A stretch of 8,134 bases of DNA from Solirubrobacterales bacterium (lineage in GTDB: Bacteria; Actinomycetota; Thermoleophilia; Solirubrobacterales; Solirubrobacteraceae), in the NCBI GenBank assembly GCA_013696535.1, contig JACCYI010000204.1, positions 1-8,134 on the forward strand. Reading direction: 5' to 3'. The first letter of the stretch is position 1, and the number at the start of each line of letters is the position of its first letter. Positions 1-8,134 of the stretch are shown piece after piece. Position numbers and translations under genes: made by a program. The notes under the pieces were generated by a model, which did no database searches, was not told where the DNA came from, and was given only the letters and a program-made list of their open reading frames with translations.

Positions 1-3000
1 GTGGTGCCCCGGAGCGTCACCCGCAGGCGCTTGGCCTTGGCCAAGCGCCGCACCGCCGTCGCGGTCATGCGCACGTGCAGGCGCTTGCCGCGCGCGCCCG
101 TCAGGGTCACCGTCCTGCGGCCCACGACGATGCTCTTCAGCCGGTACCGCTTGGCGGTGGCCCGGTCGACGCGGAGCTGCAGGACCACCTTGCAGGTGAC
201 GGTGCACTGCGCGTAGGCCCGCACGCCCTTGCGGCGCGCGGTCCGGAGCAGCTGGTCGTCGAGCTTGAGCTTGAGCACCTTCAGCTGCCCCGGCGTCGCG
301 GCCCGCGGCTTGCCGCCACCGCCGCCGGGGTTCGGGTTCGAGTTCCCGCCGGCGTTGCCGCCGCCGTTGCCCTCGCCGCCGACCGGCTTGGGCTTGTCGG
401 CAGCGAACTGGGGCTTGCGCGGGACCCCCAGGTGCGTGAACACGTCCTTGAGCAGCGCCACCTGCTTGTCGGTGCCGACGATCTTCTCCAGGCCGAAGCC
501 CGTGTACACCGTGTCCTCCGTGGCGACGCCCGGCGCCTCGACGAACGGCGCGCTCTTGGCCTGCTCCCACCGGGGAGTCGTGACCTTCGTGCCCGCGGGC
601 GGCGGGGCCGCGACGAAGCCGCCGAGAGTGGGCTCCTCGAACGACGTGTCCACGAGCTTCGTGCCGTCGTTGGCGGTGACCGTCGCGTCGTCGATCCACG
701 TGCCCAGCCCGGACACCGCGGGGTCGGAGGCCACGGTGATCGAGATCTCGACCTGCTTGCCAGCGTAGGCGTCCAGCGGCAGCTGCCAGTTCTTGTAGCC
801 CCCGGAGTTGCCGGTCGCCGCCCACCACGTCCCGGACGTCCCGTTCGACGTGCAGGTCGAGCCCGCCGTCTGGTAGTGCGCGAGGAAGGGGTGGTCCTGC
901 TGCCAGTTGGAGCCGGCGGCCGTGCCGACCTGGCAGGAGGAGCCGGTGTCCTGGGAGTTCAGGCCGTTCTTCTCCTTGAGCGTCGTCCAGTCCTGCTGCC
1001 CGGCCGTCCTGGCCTCGACGAACAGGTAGTCATAGTCCTGCTCGAGGTCGTAGGACGTCCAGAACGACAGCTCGGCGGCGGTCTTGCCCGTGAGGTCGAT
1101 CGTCCTGGTCAGGCGCCGGTATGACGCGTTGGCTGTGCCCGCCGCCATGAAGTACTGCCCGGTGCGCGGGTCGAACGGCGAGCCGCCCGGCCGGTCGTAG
1201 GCCAGCACCTTCTTCGAGCCCGCCCACTGCGGGTAGGCCACCGGGTCGTAGATGGAGCTCGTCACCAGGAACGTCGCGGTGTGCGAGTTGGCCAGCTGAT
1301 ATGGCCCCGGACCGAACGGCGCGGCGACGCCGCGGACCGGCAGCGTGGCGCCGTTCTCGTCGAGCCCGCCGTCACTGATGTACGTGTTGGCGCCGAGCCA
1401 GTACTGCAGGAAGTCGTCCTGCACGGCGATGCAGCGCGTGCTCGTATCGCAGTACTGCCCCTCCTGCTTCTGGAACGGGTTGTAGCTGTACCCGTCGGCG
1501 AACTGCTTGCCGGCGTTCTGGCCCGTGTAGAACAGCTTGCCGCCCTCGTTGAGGAAGTCGCTGACATCGTTCTGGGTGTCCACAGCCAAGCGGTCGATCC
1601 CTGATCCCGCCGGGGCGTCCGGCGCCCGATTGATCTGGTCGTCGCCCGTGTACCAGACCACGTGGGAGTAGTGCGACAGGATCCCGAACGGGTTCGGGCG
1701 ACGGCGGTCTTTGGCGACGTCGTAGACGTCGTACTTCACGCCCGCGGCATCCAGCAGGCCCTTGTAGGTGTCCAGGTAGGCGGGTCCGGTCGCCGGGCCG
1801 GGGTTCTTGCCCGTCCAGTCCTCGTCTGACAGCAGGAGCACCGGGTTGTCCGTCTCCACCTGCGCGGCATAGGTGAAGTGGGCGCTCTCCACGCCCCCGG
1901 CCACGAACCACGCTTCGACGCTGTCGCCGGGCTTGGTGCCCGAGATCACGCCGCGAACGCGGTGGTAGTAGACGGCGTCATTCTTGTAGTAGCGCTCGCC
2001 ACCGGTGAACTCCGAGGTCGGGACCTCGAGCGCCGCTCCTCCGTTGACGCGGAAGCGCAGCTTGGCCACTCCCAGCTTGCGCTGGAGCGTCGCCTGGACG
2101 GGCTGCGGATCGCCGTAGGAGACCGGGAAGTCGTCGACGACGATCTTCCTCGCGCCGTTGCCCAGGTGCGAGACCGGCTCGGTCGGGTCCTTGGCCGACT
2201 TCGCGAGGTCCAGCACGAAGGGCAGGTGGCGGCGGAACTCCTGGCCGACCTGCAGCGGTGAGTCGGGGTACTCGAAGACCGAGACGTCCGGGCTCTCGGC
2301 CGCCGTGCCCTCCGGGGTGTAGGAGAGCGTCTTCTGCGTCGAGTAGGCCCAGTCGGTGAAGTCACCGTTGGTGATGTACAGCCCGGCGCTCAGCTCGGGC
2401 AGGAAGCCCTCGATGGCCGGCTTGAACGGGTCGCCGGCCAGCGCGGCGAAGATCTCGTTGTCGGCCGTCGGCGTGTCCTGCTGAAAGCCCTGCGGGTAGA
2501 GCAGGAGCTCCGCGGCGGTGTGGTCGTTCTTCTGGAAGGTCGGGTGGATCTCCGCGAAGAGCGCCTCCATGGCCTTGGTCTCCGGTTCGGAGGCCGGGCT
2601 TGGGCCGCGGTAGGTCTCGTCGGCCGGCCGGGGGGAGGAGCCCTCGTCGTCGCGGCCCCAGTTGGACGAGAAGTTGCGGTTGGGGTCCACGCCGTCGCCC
2701 GGCTCGATGACGCCGTTTGCGTCGTTGTCGCGCAGGTTCTTGCGCCATAGGCGATGGCCTGGGGTGAAAGTGAACTCGTAGCCGTCGGGGTTGTTGACGC
2801 AGACGAACCACAGCTCGTTCTCGTCGACGAGCTTCGTGACTTCGAGGCCCGAGCTGGTCGTCTTGCCGTAGTTGTCGAGCATGTAGTCGAGCGTGCGCCG
2901 GCAGGTCTCGCCCGCCAACCACTCGCGCGCGTGCTGCAACGAGTTGTAGAGCACGGCGGGGCGTCCGGGGATGTCTGCTCCCGTGGCGTTCTTGGTGACC

Positions 3001-3539
3001 TGCAGCGCGACGATCTCGCGGCCGTTGTCGGTCTGCCCGGTGACGCGCTTGGCGACGAGGCCGGGATGCTCGGCCACGACGCGGGCGTACTGCTCGGTGT
3101 ACTGCTCCTTGACGGGAAGCGGGGCGGCGGTGGGGTTCGCCGCGTTGAAGGCCTTCTCGTCGAAGGCGTCGTACTTCGTCCAGACCTTGAAGCCCGCGTC
3201 GCTGGCTCCCAGGGTCGGGTCTGCCGCACCCGGCACCCGGCTCTTGCCGCGGCCGCGCGAGCGGTCGACGGCGCTTTGGCCCTGGCCGTCGGTGACCAGC
3301 TGGGCCCCGACCTTGACGCCGCGCACCTGGCGCTCGGTGCCGAAGACGTCGATCGTGTCGCGCTTGCGATCGATGCCCTCGCCGACGTCGAAGCCCGCCT
3401 TCGACAGCTTCTCGAGGTTCTTCGGGGTGGCCTTGACGCGATAGGCGTCGAGGCCAGCGGACGCAGCCCAGGCGGGTGCGGCGGAAAGGGTGAGTGCTGC
3501 GGCGATGAGACCGCAGACTCCCCGCGTACGAGTGTGCAT
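1..3539 (-). CDS. Large secreted M14-family zinc carboxypeptidase, multidomain, C-terminus cut by window edge
   Basis: Open without a stop from the ATG at 3539 to the left edge: 1179 codons, no stop codon reached. Residues 1-26 form a signal peptide (basic start, Leu/Ala core, APAWA at the cleavage site), so the enzyme is exported. The peptidase M14 domain spans about 140-440. Against carboxypeptidase A it keeps every key residue: zinc ligands His203 and Glu206 (motif HAREW) and His340 (before ELLLYPQG), substrate binders Arg205, Arg266 (WRKN), Asn287 and Arg288 (DPNRNF), Tyr388, and catalytic Glu410 (SYTPEG). The specificity position is Thr395, not the Ile of CPA or the Asp of CPB. It is therefore probably an active peptidase that trims C-terminal residues from peptides; its preference is unknown. 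Downstream are a beta-rich segment (460-560), an alpha/beta segment resembling a glutamine-amidotransferase fold (566-700), a jelly-roll-like segment similar to those of immune-inhibitor-A/M6 proteins (800-955), a Gly/Asn linker (1054-1076) and a basic C-terminal domain with Cys1112 and Cys1116. The fold names after 440 are inference; the M14 assignment is firm. Confidence 0.93.
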   Translation of the reverse strand, partial: MHTRTRGVCGLIAAALTLSAAPAWAASAGLDAYRVKATPKNLEKLSKAGFDVGEGIDRKRDTIDVFGTERQVRGVKVGAQLVTDGQGQSAVDRSRGRGKSRVPGAADPTLGASDAGFKVWTKYDAFDEKAFNAANPTAAPLPVKEQYTEQYARVVAEHPGLVAKRVTGQTDNGREIVALQVTKNATGADIPGRPAVLYNSLQHAREWLAGETCRRTLDYMLDNYGKTTSSGLEVTKLVDENELWFVCVNNPDGYEFTFTPGHRLWRKNLRDNDANGVIEPGDGVDPNRNFSSNWGRDDEGSSPRPADETYRGPSPASEPETKAMEALFAEIHPTFQKNDHTAAELLLYPQGFQQDTPTADNEIFAALAGDPFKPAIEGFLPELSAGLYITNGDFTDWAYSTQKTLSYTPEGTAAESPDVSVFEYPDSPLQVGQEFRRHLPFVLDLAKSAKDPTEPVSHLGNGARKIVVDDFPVSYGDPQPVQATLQRKLGVAKLRFRVNGGAALEVPTSEFTGGERYYKNDAVYYHRVRGVISGTKPGDSVEAWFVAGGVESAHFTYAAQVETDNPVLLLSDEDWTGKNPGPATGPAYLDTYKGLLDAAGVKYDVYDVAKDRRRPNPFGILSHYSHVVWYTGDDQINRAPDAPAGSGIDRLAVDTQNDVSDFLNEGGKLFYTGQNAGKQFADGYSYNPFQKQEGQYCDTSTRCIAVQDDFLQYWLGANTYISDGGLDENGATLPVRGVAAPFGPGPYQLANSHTATFLVTSSIYDPVAYPQWAGSKKVLAYDRPGGSPFDPRTGQYFMAAGTANASYRRLTRTIDLTGKTAAELSFWTSYDLEQDYDYLFVEARTAGQQDWTTLKEKNGLNSQDTGSSCQVGTAAGSNWQQDHPFLAHYQTAGSTCTSNGTSGTWWAATGNSGGYKNWQLPLDAYAGKQVEISITVASDPAVSGLGTWIDDATVTANDGTKLVDTSFEEPTLGGFVAAPPPAGTKVTTPRWEQAKSAPFVEAPGVATEDTVYTGFGLEKIVGTDKQVALLKDVFTHLGVPRKPQFAADKPKPVGGEGNGGGNAGGNSNPNPGGGGGKPRAATPGQLKVLKLKLDDQLLRTARRKGVRAYAQCTVTCKVVLQLRVDRATAKRYRLKSIVVGRRTVTLTGARGKRLHVRMTATAVRRLAKAKRLRVTLRGT

Positions 3540-3542
3540 GTT

Positions 3543-3549
3543 CCCTCCC
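3543..3549 (-). promoter_or_regulatory. Ribosome binding site of the M14 peptidase
   Basis: On the minus strand GGGAGGG lies three bases upstream of the ATG at 3539 (GGGAGGGAACATG). This purine-rich Shine-Dalgarno sequence, together with the signal peptide that begins at this ATG, fixes the start. The spacing is slightly short but acceptable. Confidence 0.75.
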
Positions 3550-3601
3550 AGGAAATTCGACCGGCGCGCTGTGACCGTCGTGATTGCGCCGAACCTATCC
3601 C

Positions 3602-3622
3602 CTCCCGCCGTGTCGGCGGGGG
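3602..3622 (-). terminator. GC-rich hairpin between the methyltransferase and peptidase genes
   Basis: CCCGCCG (3604-3610) and CGGCGGG (3614-3620) pair perfectly around a three-base loop. The stem extends to nine pairs if one G-U pair is allowed. It lies 77 bases after the methyltransferase stop and about 63 bases before the peptidase ATG, where a terminator for the upstream gene would be expected. No T-run follows on either strand, so it is not a classic intrinsic terminator; it could be a U-less terminator or a 5' leader structure of the peptidase mRNA. A second, weaker inverted repeat (AGGCGC 3637-3642 / GCGCCT 3658-3663) lies in the same 159-base gap. I found no convincing promoter there. 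Confidence 0.5.
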
Positions 3623-3698
3623 TGTTCGGTGTTCGTAGGCGCACAAGCGCTGGTGGGGCGCCTGAGCCGCGATGCGCGCCGTCCCGCCGTCGACGAGG

Positions 3699-4316
3699 TC
3701 AGGCGATCTTCCGGTAGACCGTGTAGGGCACGACCTCCTCGTACCGCGGGTCCGGGATTACGAGGTTGTCGACGACCAGCTTGACCTGCTGAGCCTCGAT
3801 CTGCTCGTCGGTCATGTACTCGTGGCGTCGTTCGCCCAGCCACTTGGACCTCGAGACGGACCAGAAGTAGTCGTCGAAGTTGATGCACCCGCCGACCTTC
3901 AGCAGCCTGTCGCACAGGAAGAACGCAAGACCGTCGTGAATCAGGATGTGCGACCCGTCCAGGTAGACGTAATCGTAGAGCGGGCCGTCGGAGCGCTCGA
4001 TCTGGCGAAGCAGGCTCCAGTTGTAGGAGTCCCAGTACTTTGTCGTGTTCCCGAACCCCACGACGTTGGCGAACCCGAGCGCCTTCAAGTCGTCGACGAG
4101 CTCGTCGAGCTTGGTGGTGAAGTCGTAGAGGTGAAGCGCTCCACGGTTGTTCAGGATCCGCGCCAGCTCCTGCATCGTGGCGCCCACACCCACGCCGATC
4201 TCGGCGATGACGGGATCGGTGACGCCGCGTTCGAACAGGGCGGTCACGTCCCGGCAGACCACTTCGTCCGCCTTTGACAGCGTCTCGTTCCCGGGGGCGT
4301 TGATCATCTCGAGCAT
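3699..4316 (-). CDS. Class I SAM-dependent methyltransferase (Methyltransf_24-like)
   Basis: A 205-residue cytoplasmic protein with the Rossmann-type SAM fold. Motif I is EIGVGVGA (39-46), the glycine-rich SAM loop. The acidic end of strand 2 is LHLYDF with Asp65, expected to bind the ribose hydroxyls. Motif IV is DYVYLDGSH (115-123), and the following strand is VGGCINFDDY (141-150). The YLDGSH plus FDD pattern is typical of the Methyltransf_24/TylF-like group, which methylates small molecules or sugars, often on oxygen; the substrate cannot be read from sequence. No signal peptide or membrane segment is seen. ATG 4316 is the first usable start after an in-frame stop; the ATG at 4307 is an alternative. 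Neither has a clear Shine-Dalgarno. The gene lies 58 bases behind the glutamine synthetase stop, with a hairpin between. Codon use is looser than in its neighbours (TCA, ACA, GTA, ATT, CTT and GAT occur), which may mean later acquisition or lower expression. Confidence 0.83.
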   Translation of the reverse strand: MLEMINAPGNETLSKADEVVCRDVTALFERGVTDPVIAEIGVGVGATMQELARILNNRGALHLYDFTTKLDELVDDLKALGFANVVGFGNTTKYWDSYNWSLLRQIERSDGPLYDYVYLDGSHILIHDGLAFFLCDRLLKVGGCINFDDYFWSVSRSKWLGERRHEYMTDEQIEAQQVKLVVDNLVIPDPRYEEVVPYTVYRKIA

Positions 4317-4336
4317 GTTGGCTGCATCGACGCGTT

Positions 4337-4367
4337 CGCGAGCGGCCTTGAGACCGTCCCGCTCGCG
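4337..4367 (-). terminator. Perfect 9-bp inverted repeat directly after the glutamine synthetase gene
   Basis: CGCGAGCGG (4337-4345) and CCGCTCGCG (4359-4367) are exact reverse complements around a 13-base loop. On the minus strand the hairpin starts seven bases after the glutamine synthetase TAG. No U-run follows. This fits a partial terminator or an mRNA 3'-stabilising structure that would lower read-through into the methyltransferase gene. The loop is long, so the fold is less stable than the stem alone suggests. Confidence 0.5.
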
Positions 4368-4374
4368 CCCCTCG

Positions 4375-6519
<2,145 letters not shown>

Positions 6520-6656
6520 TGACCGCACTTTGTCACGAGGCCGGAGCGGAGGTCTTGTCCCGGCGTCCAAAGCCCACGCCGAAGTTTCGACACAGGGCCA
6601 AAGAGCTCAAGGCCCCGGCCCTGCAGGCTGCCCGTGTCATCGACTCAGGAGGATCC
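6520..6656. promoter_or_regulatory. Divergent control region between GSIII and ammonium transporter genes
   Basis: This 137-base gap separates two genes read in opposite directions, so promoters for both should lie here or overlap the GSIII start. I could not find a convincing -35/-10 pair on either strand. Visible elements are two TTGTC direct repeats (6530-6534 and 6555-6559, 25 bases apart), one GAAAC half-site on the minus strand (6584-6588) that recalls part of an actinobacterial GlnR box but lacks a proper partner, and an 8-bp palindrome CCTGCAGG (6620-6627). None is strong enough to name an operator. Confidence 0.55.
6647..6652 (+). promoter_or_regulatory. Ribosome binding site of amt
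   Basis: A perfect AGGAGG lies four bases before the ATG at 6657. It decides the start over the longer in-frame reading that opens further upstream, and it is the strongest translation signal in the window. Confidence 0.85.
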
Positions 6657-8132
6657 ATGCGACGTTCCCAGCTGACGAGGTGCCTGGCGTGCGGGCTCTT
6701 GGCAGCGCTCATCATCCCGGCCTCGGCCGCCGCCGACGTGTTCAACGCCAAGGGCGTGCCGGACAGCGTGGGCATCAACTCGATCTGGGTGATGGTCGCT
6801 GCGCTGCTCGTGATGCTCATGCAAGTCGGCTTCATGTTCTTGGAGATCGGCTTCTCCCGGGGCAAGAACGCGGGGACGGTCGTCGCGAAGGTGCTCACGA
6901 ACTTCTCGATCGCCTCGGTCATGTACTGGGCCATCGGCTTCGCCTTCGCCTTCGGCGGCGGCGCGGGCCATGTGATCGGCACCGACGGCTTCTTCCTGCG
7001 CGACTTCTGCGATCCGCCCGAGGCGTACCCGATCATGGGCTTCTCCGACCCGACGGTGGAAGCGAAGTTCTTCTTCCAGTGCGGCTTCTGCGCCGTGTCG
7101 CTGGCCATCGTCTGGGGGACGACGCTCGAGCGCATCAAGTTCGGCGTCTACGTCATCTACGGCATCGTCTTCGCCGGCTTCATCTACCCCATCGTCTCGG
7201 GGTGGGTCTTCGGCGGGGGCTGGCTGCAGACCAACGTGAAGATGCAGGACTTCGCGGGCTCCTCGGCGGTCCACCTCATCGGCGCGACCGGCGCCCTCGC
7301 GGTCCTGCTGCACCTCGGGCCGCGCAAGGGCAAGTACGGGCCCGACGGCAAGCCCCGGGCGATCCCGGGCCACAACATGCCGCTGTTCGGCTTGTCGGTG
7401 CTGATCCTCTGGTTCGGGTGGTTCGGCTTCAACGCGGGCTCCACGCTCAACGCTCTGGACGGGCGCTTCACCGAAGTGGTCATCGTGACGAACCTGGCGG
7501 CGGCCGCAGGCGTGATGGGGGCCATCGTCACGGCGGCTGCGGTGACCAAGAAGATCGACATCGGCATGGCGGGCAACGGCGCGATCGGCGCCCTGGTCGC
7601 GGTCACCGCGCCTTCGGGCTACGTCGCTCCCTGGGCCGGCGTCGTCATCGGCCTGATCGCCGGCGTCATCGTCCCGCTCGGCGTCTACGCCATCGACAAG
7701 AAGGTCGACGACCCGGTGGGCGCGCTCACCGCGCACGGGCTGTGCGGCATCTGGGGCACCCTGGCCTGCGGGCTGTTCACGCTCCCGGCGCTCGCGGAGT
7801 TCAACACCGTCGGTGAAGGCGGCTTCTTCTACACGTGGTCGCTGACCCAGCTCGGACGCCAGGCGCTCGGCGTAGTGGTCGTGTTCACCGTGGTGTTCGT
7901 GGCCTCCTACGTGGTGTTCGCCGCCATCAAGGCGACCTACGGCCTGCGGGTCAGCGAGGAGGAGGAGGACGCGGGCCTGGACATCTCCGAGCACGGGATG
8001 TACGGCTACCCCGAGCAGTTCATCCCGGATGCGGAGATGCCCGTCATCGGTCCGAACGGCAAGAAGATCACGCTGAGCGGCGGCCGGGCGCCGTTGCCGG
8101 CCGGCGGGCAGGCCGTGCCGGGAGCGGGCTGA
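6657..8132 (+). CDS. amt: Ammonium transporter, Amt/MEP/Rh family
   Basis: A 491-residue inner-membrane channel for ammonium uptake. Residues 1-26 look like a signal peptide (basic start, Leu/Ile/Ala core, ASAAA), as in E. coli AmtB. About 11 membrane segments follow, near 41-63, 79-101, 136-157, 163-186, 200-220, 241-263, 273-296, 303-320, 325-346, 355-380 and 402-425. Pore residues match AmtB: Phe144 (F107), Asp198 in DFAG (D160), twin histidines His206 (H168) and His360 (H318, in AHGLCGIWG), and Phe258 and Ser262 in GWFGFNAGS (F215, S219). The loop GKYGPDGKPRAIPGHN (225-240) is typical of the family. The cytoplasmic tail (about 428-491) carries the conserved LRVSEEEE...GLDISEHG stretch; in AmtB the tail contacts the P-II protein GlnK. 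It then continues with about 40 residues ending in Gly/Pro/Ala. The start is fixed by AGGAGG at 6647. The gene diverges from GSIII, which would use the imported ammonium. No glnK is visible because the window ends two bases after the stop. Confidence 0.97.
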   Translation: MRRSQLTRCLACGLLAALIIPASAAADVFNAKGVPDSVGINSIWVMVAALLVMLMQVGFMFLEIGFSRGKNAGTVVAKVLTNFSIASVMYWAIGFAFAFGGGAGHVIGTDGFFLRDFCDPPEAYPIMGFSDPTVEAKFFFQCGFCAVSLAIVWGTTLERIKFGVYVIYGIVFAGFIYPIVSGWVFGGGWLQTNVKMQDFAGSSAVHLIGATGALAVLLHLGPRKGKYGPDGKPRAIPGHNMPLFGLSVLILWFGWFGFNAGSTLNALDGRFTEVVIVTNLAAAAGVMGAIVTAAAVTKKIDIGMAGNGAIGALVAVTAPSGYVAPWAGVVIGLIAGVIVPLGVYAIDKKVDDPVGALTAHGLCGIWGTLACGLFTLPALAEFNTVGEGGFFYTWSLTQLGRQALGVVVVFTVVFVASYVVFAAIKATYGLRVSEEEEDAGLDISEHGMYGYPEQFIPDAEMPVIGPNGKKITLSGGRAPLPAGGQAVPGAG

Positions 8133-8134
8133 GC

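Noticed and set aside
75..1124. Long plus-strand reading frame opposite the peptidase gene
   Set aside because: It lies antisense to a recognisable coding region, is dominated by Arg, Gly, Val and Leu, and has no family resemblance. High-GC genes commonly leave the opposite strand open.
2754..3638. Plus-strand frame of 294 codons opposite the start of the peptidase
   Set aside because: Antisense shadow of the N-terminal half of the M14 gene; no motif and no ribosome site.
2390..3646. Minus-strand frame of 418 codons overlapping the peptidase in another phase
   Set aside because: The product is almost all Ser, Arg, Thr and Pro, a frame-shifted shadow. The peptidase frame holds the signal peptide and all M14 catalytic motifs.
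4317..4374. Upstream extension of the methyltransferase into the gap after GSIII
   Set aside because: The frame stays open and reads plausibly, but has no ATG, GTG or TTG before an in-frame stop inside the GSIII gene, and it is occupied by a perfect inverted repeat.
6520..6570. Longer GSIII starting at TTG 6570
   Set aside because: The added 17 residues do not resemble GSIII N-termini, and TTG is a poor start without a ribosome site. The ATG at 6519 gives a normal length.
6562..6588. GlnR-type operator in the divergent region
   Set aside because: Only one GAAAC half-site matches; the neighbouring positions at six-base spacing read GTGGG and GGCCC, not a proper GTnAC partner.
6645..7994. Minus-strand frame of 449 codons opposite amt
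   Set aside because: The product is Asp, Arg, His and Glu-rich low-complexity sequence complementary to the Amt gene, whose frame carries all pore residues.

Overview
The window is a GC-rich stretch of ordinary-looking chromosome with four protein genes and no RNA genes, CRISPR arrays or mobile elements that I can see. The best taxonomic guess is a high-GC actinobacterium of the Thermoleophilia/Solirubrobacterales type. The clearest pointer is the basic C-terminal domain of the secreted peptidase: a Cys-x3-Cys strand followed by strands rich in Arg, Lys, Ala and Val. From memory this kind of domain is frequent on exported proteins of that group. This is an inference from composition and motif, not from a marker gene.

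Layout: positions 1-3539 (minus strand) hold most of a very large secreted M14 zinc carboxypeptidase whose C-terminus runs off the left edge. A 159-base gap with a GC-rich hairpin separates it from a small class I SAM-dependent methyltransferase (3699-4316, minus). Then comes a type III glutamine synthetase (4375-6519, minus), with a perfect 9-bp inverted repeat just behind its stop codon. A 137-base divergent promoter region (6520-6656) leads to an Amt-family ammonium transporter (6657-8132, plus), complete and ending two bases before the right edge.

Functionally, the right half is a nitrogen-acquisition pair: Amt takes up ammonium and GSIII fixes it into glutamine, from opposite sides of a shared control region. 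No P-II gene (glnK) is visible; if one follows amt it lies outside the window. The methyltransferase and the peptidase are co-directional with GSIII, but the hairpins after GSIII and after the methyltransferase suggest separate or attenuated transcription, and I see no clear functional link to nitrogen assimilation beyond the possibility that the peptidase scavenges amino acids from peptides. I found no convincing undescribed system. The points most worth a second look are the multidomain architecture of the peptidase, the divergent GSIII/amt arrangement, and the methyltransferase set between two hairpins with more relaxed codon use than its neighbours.
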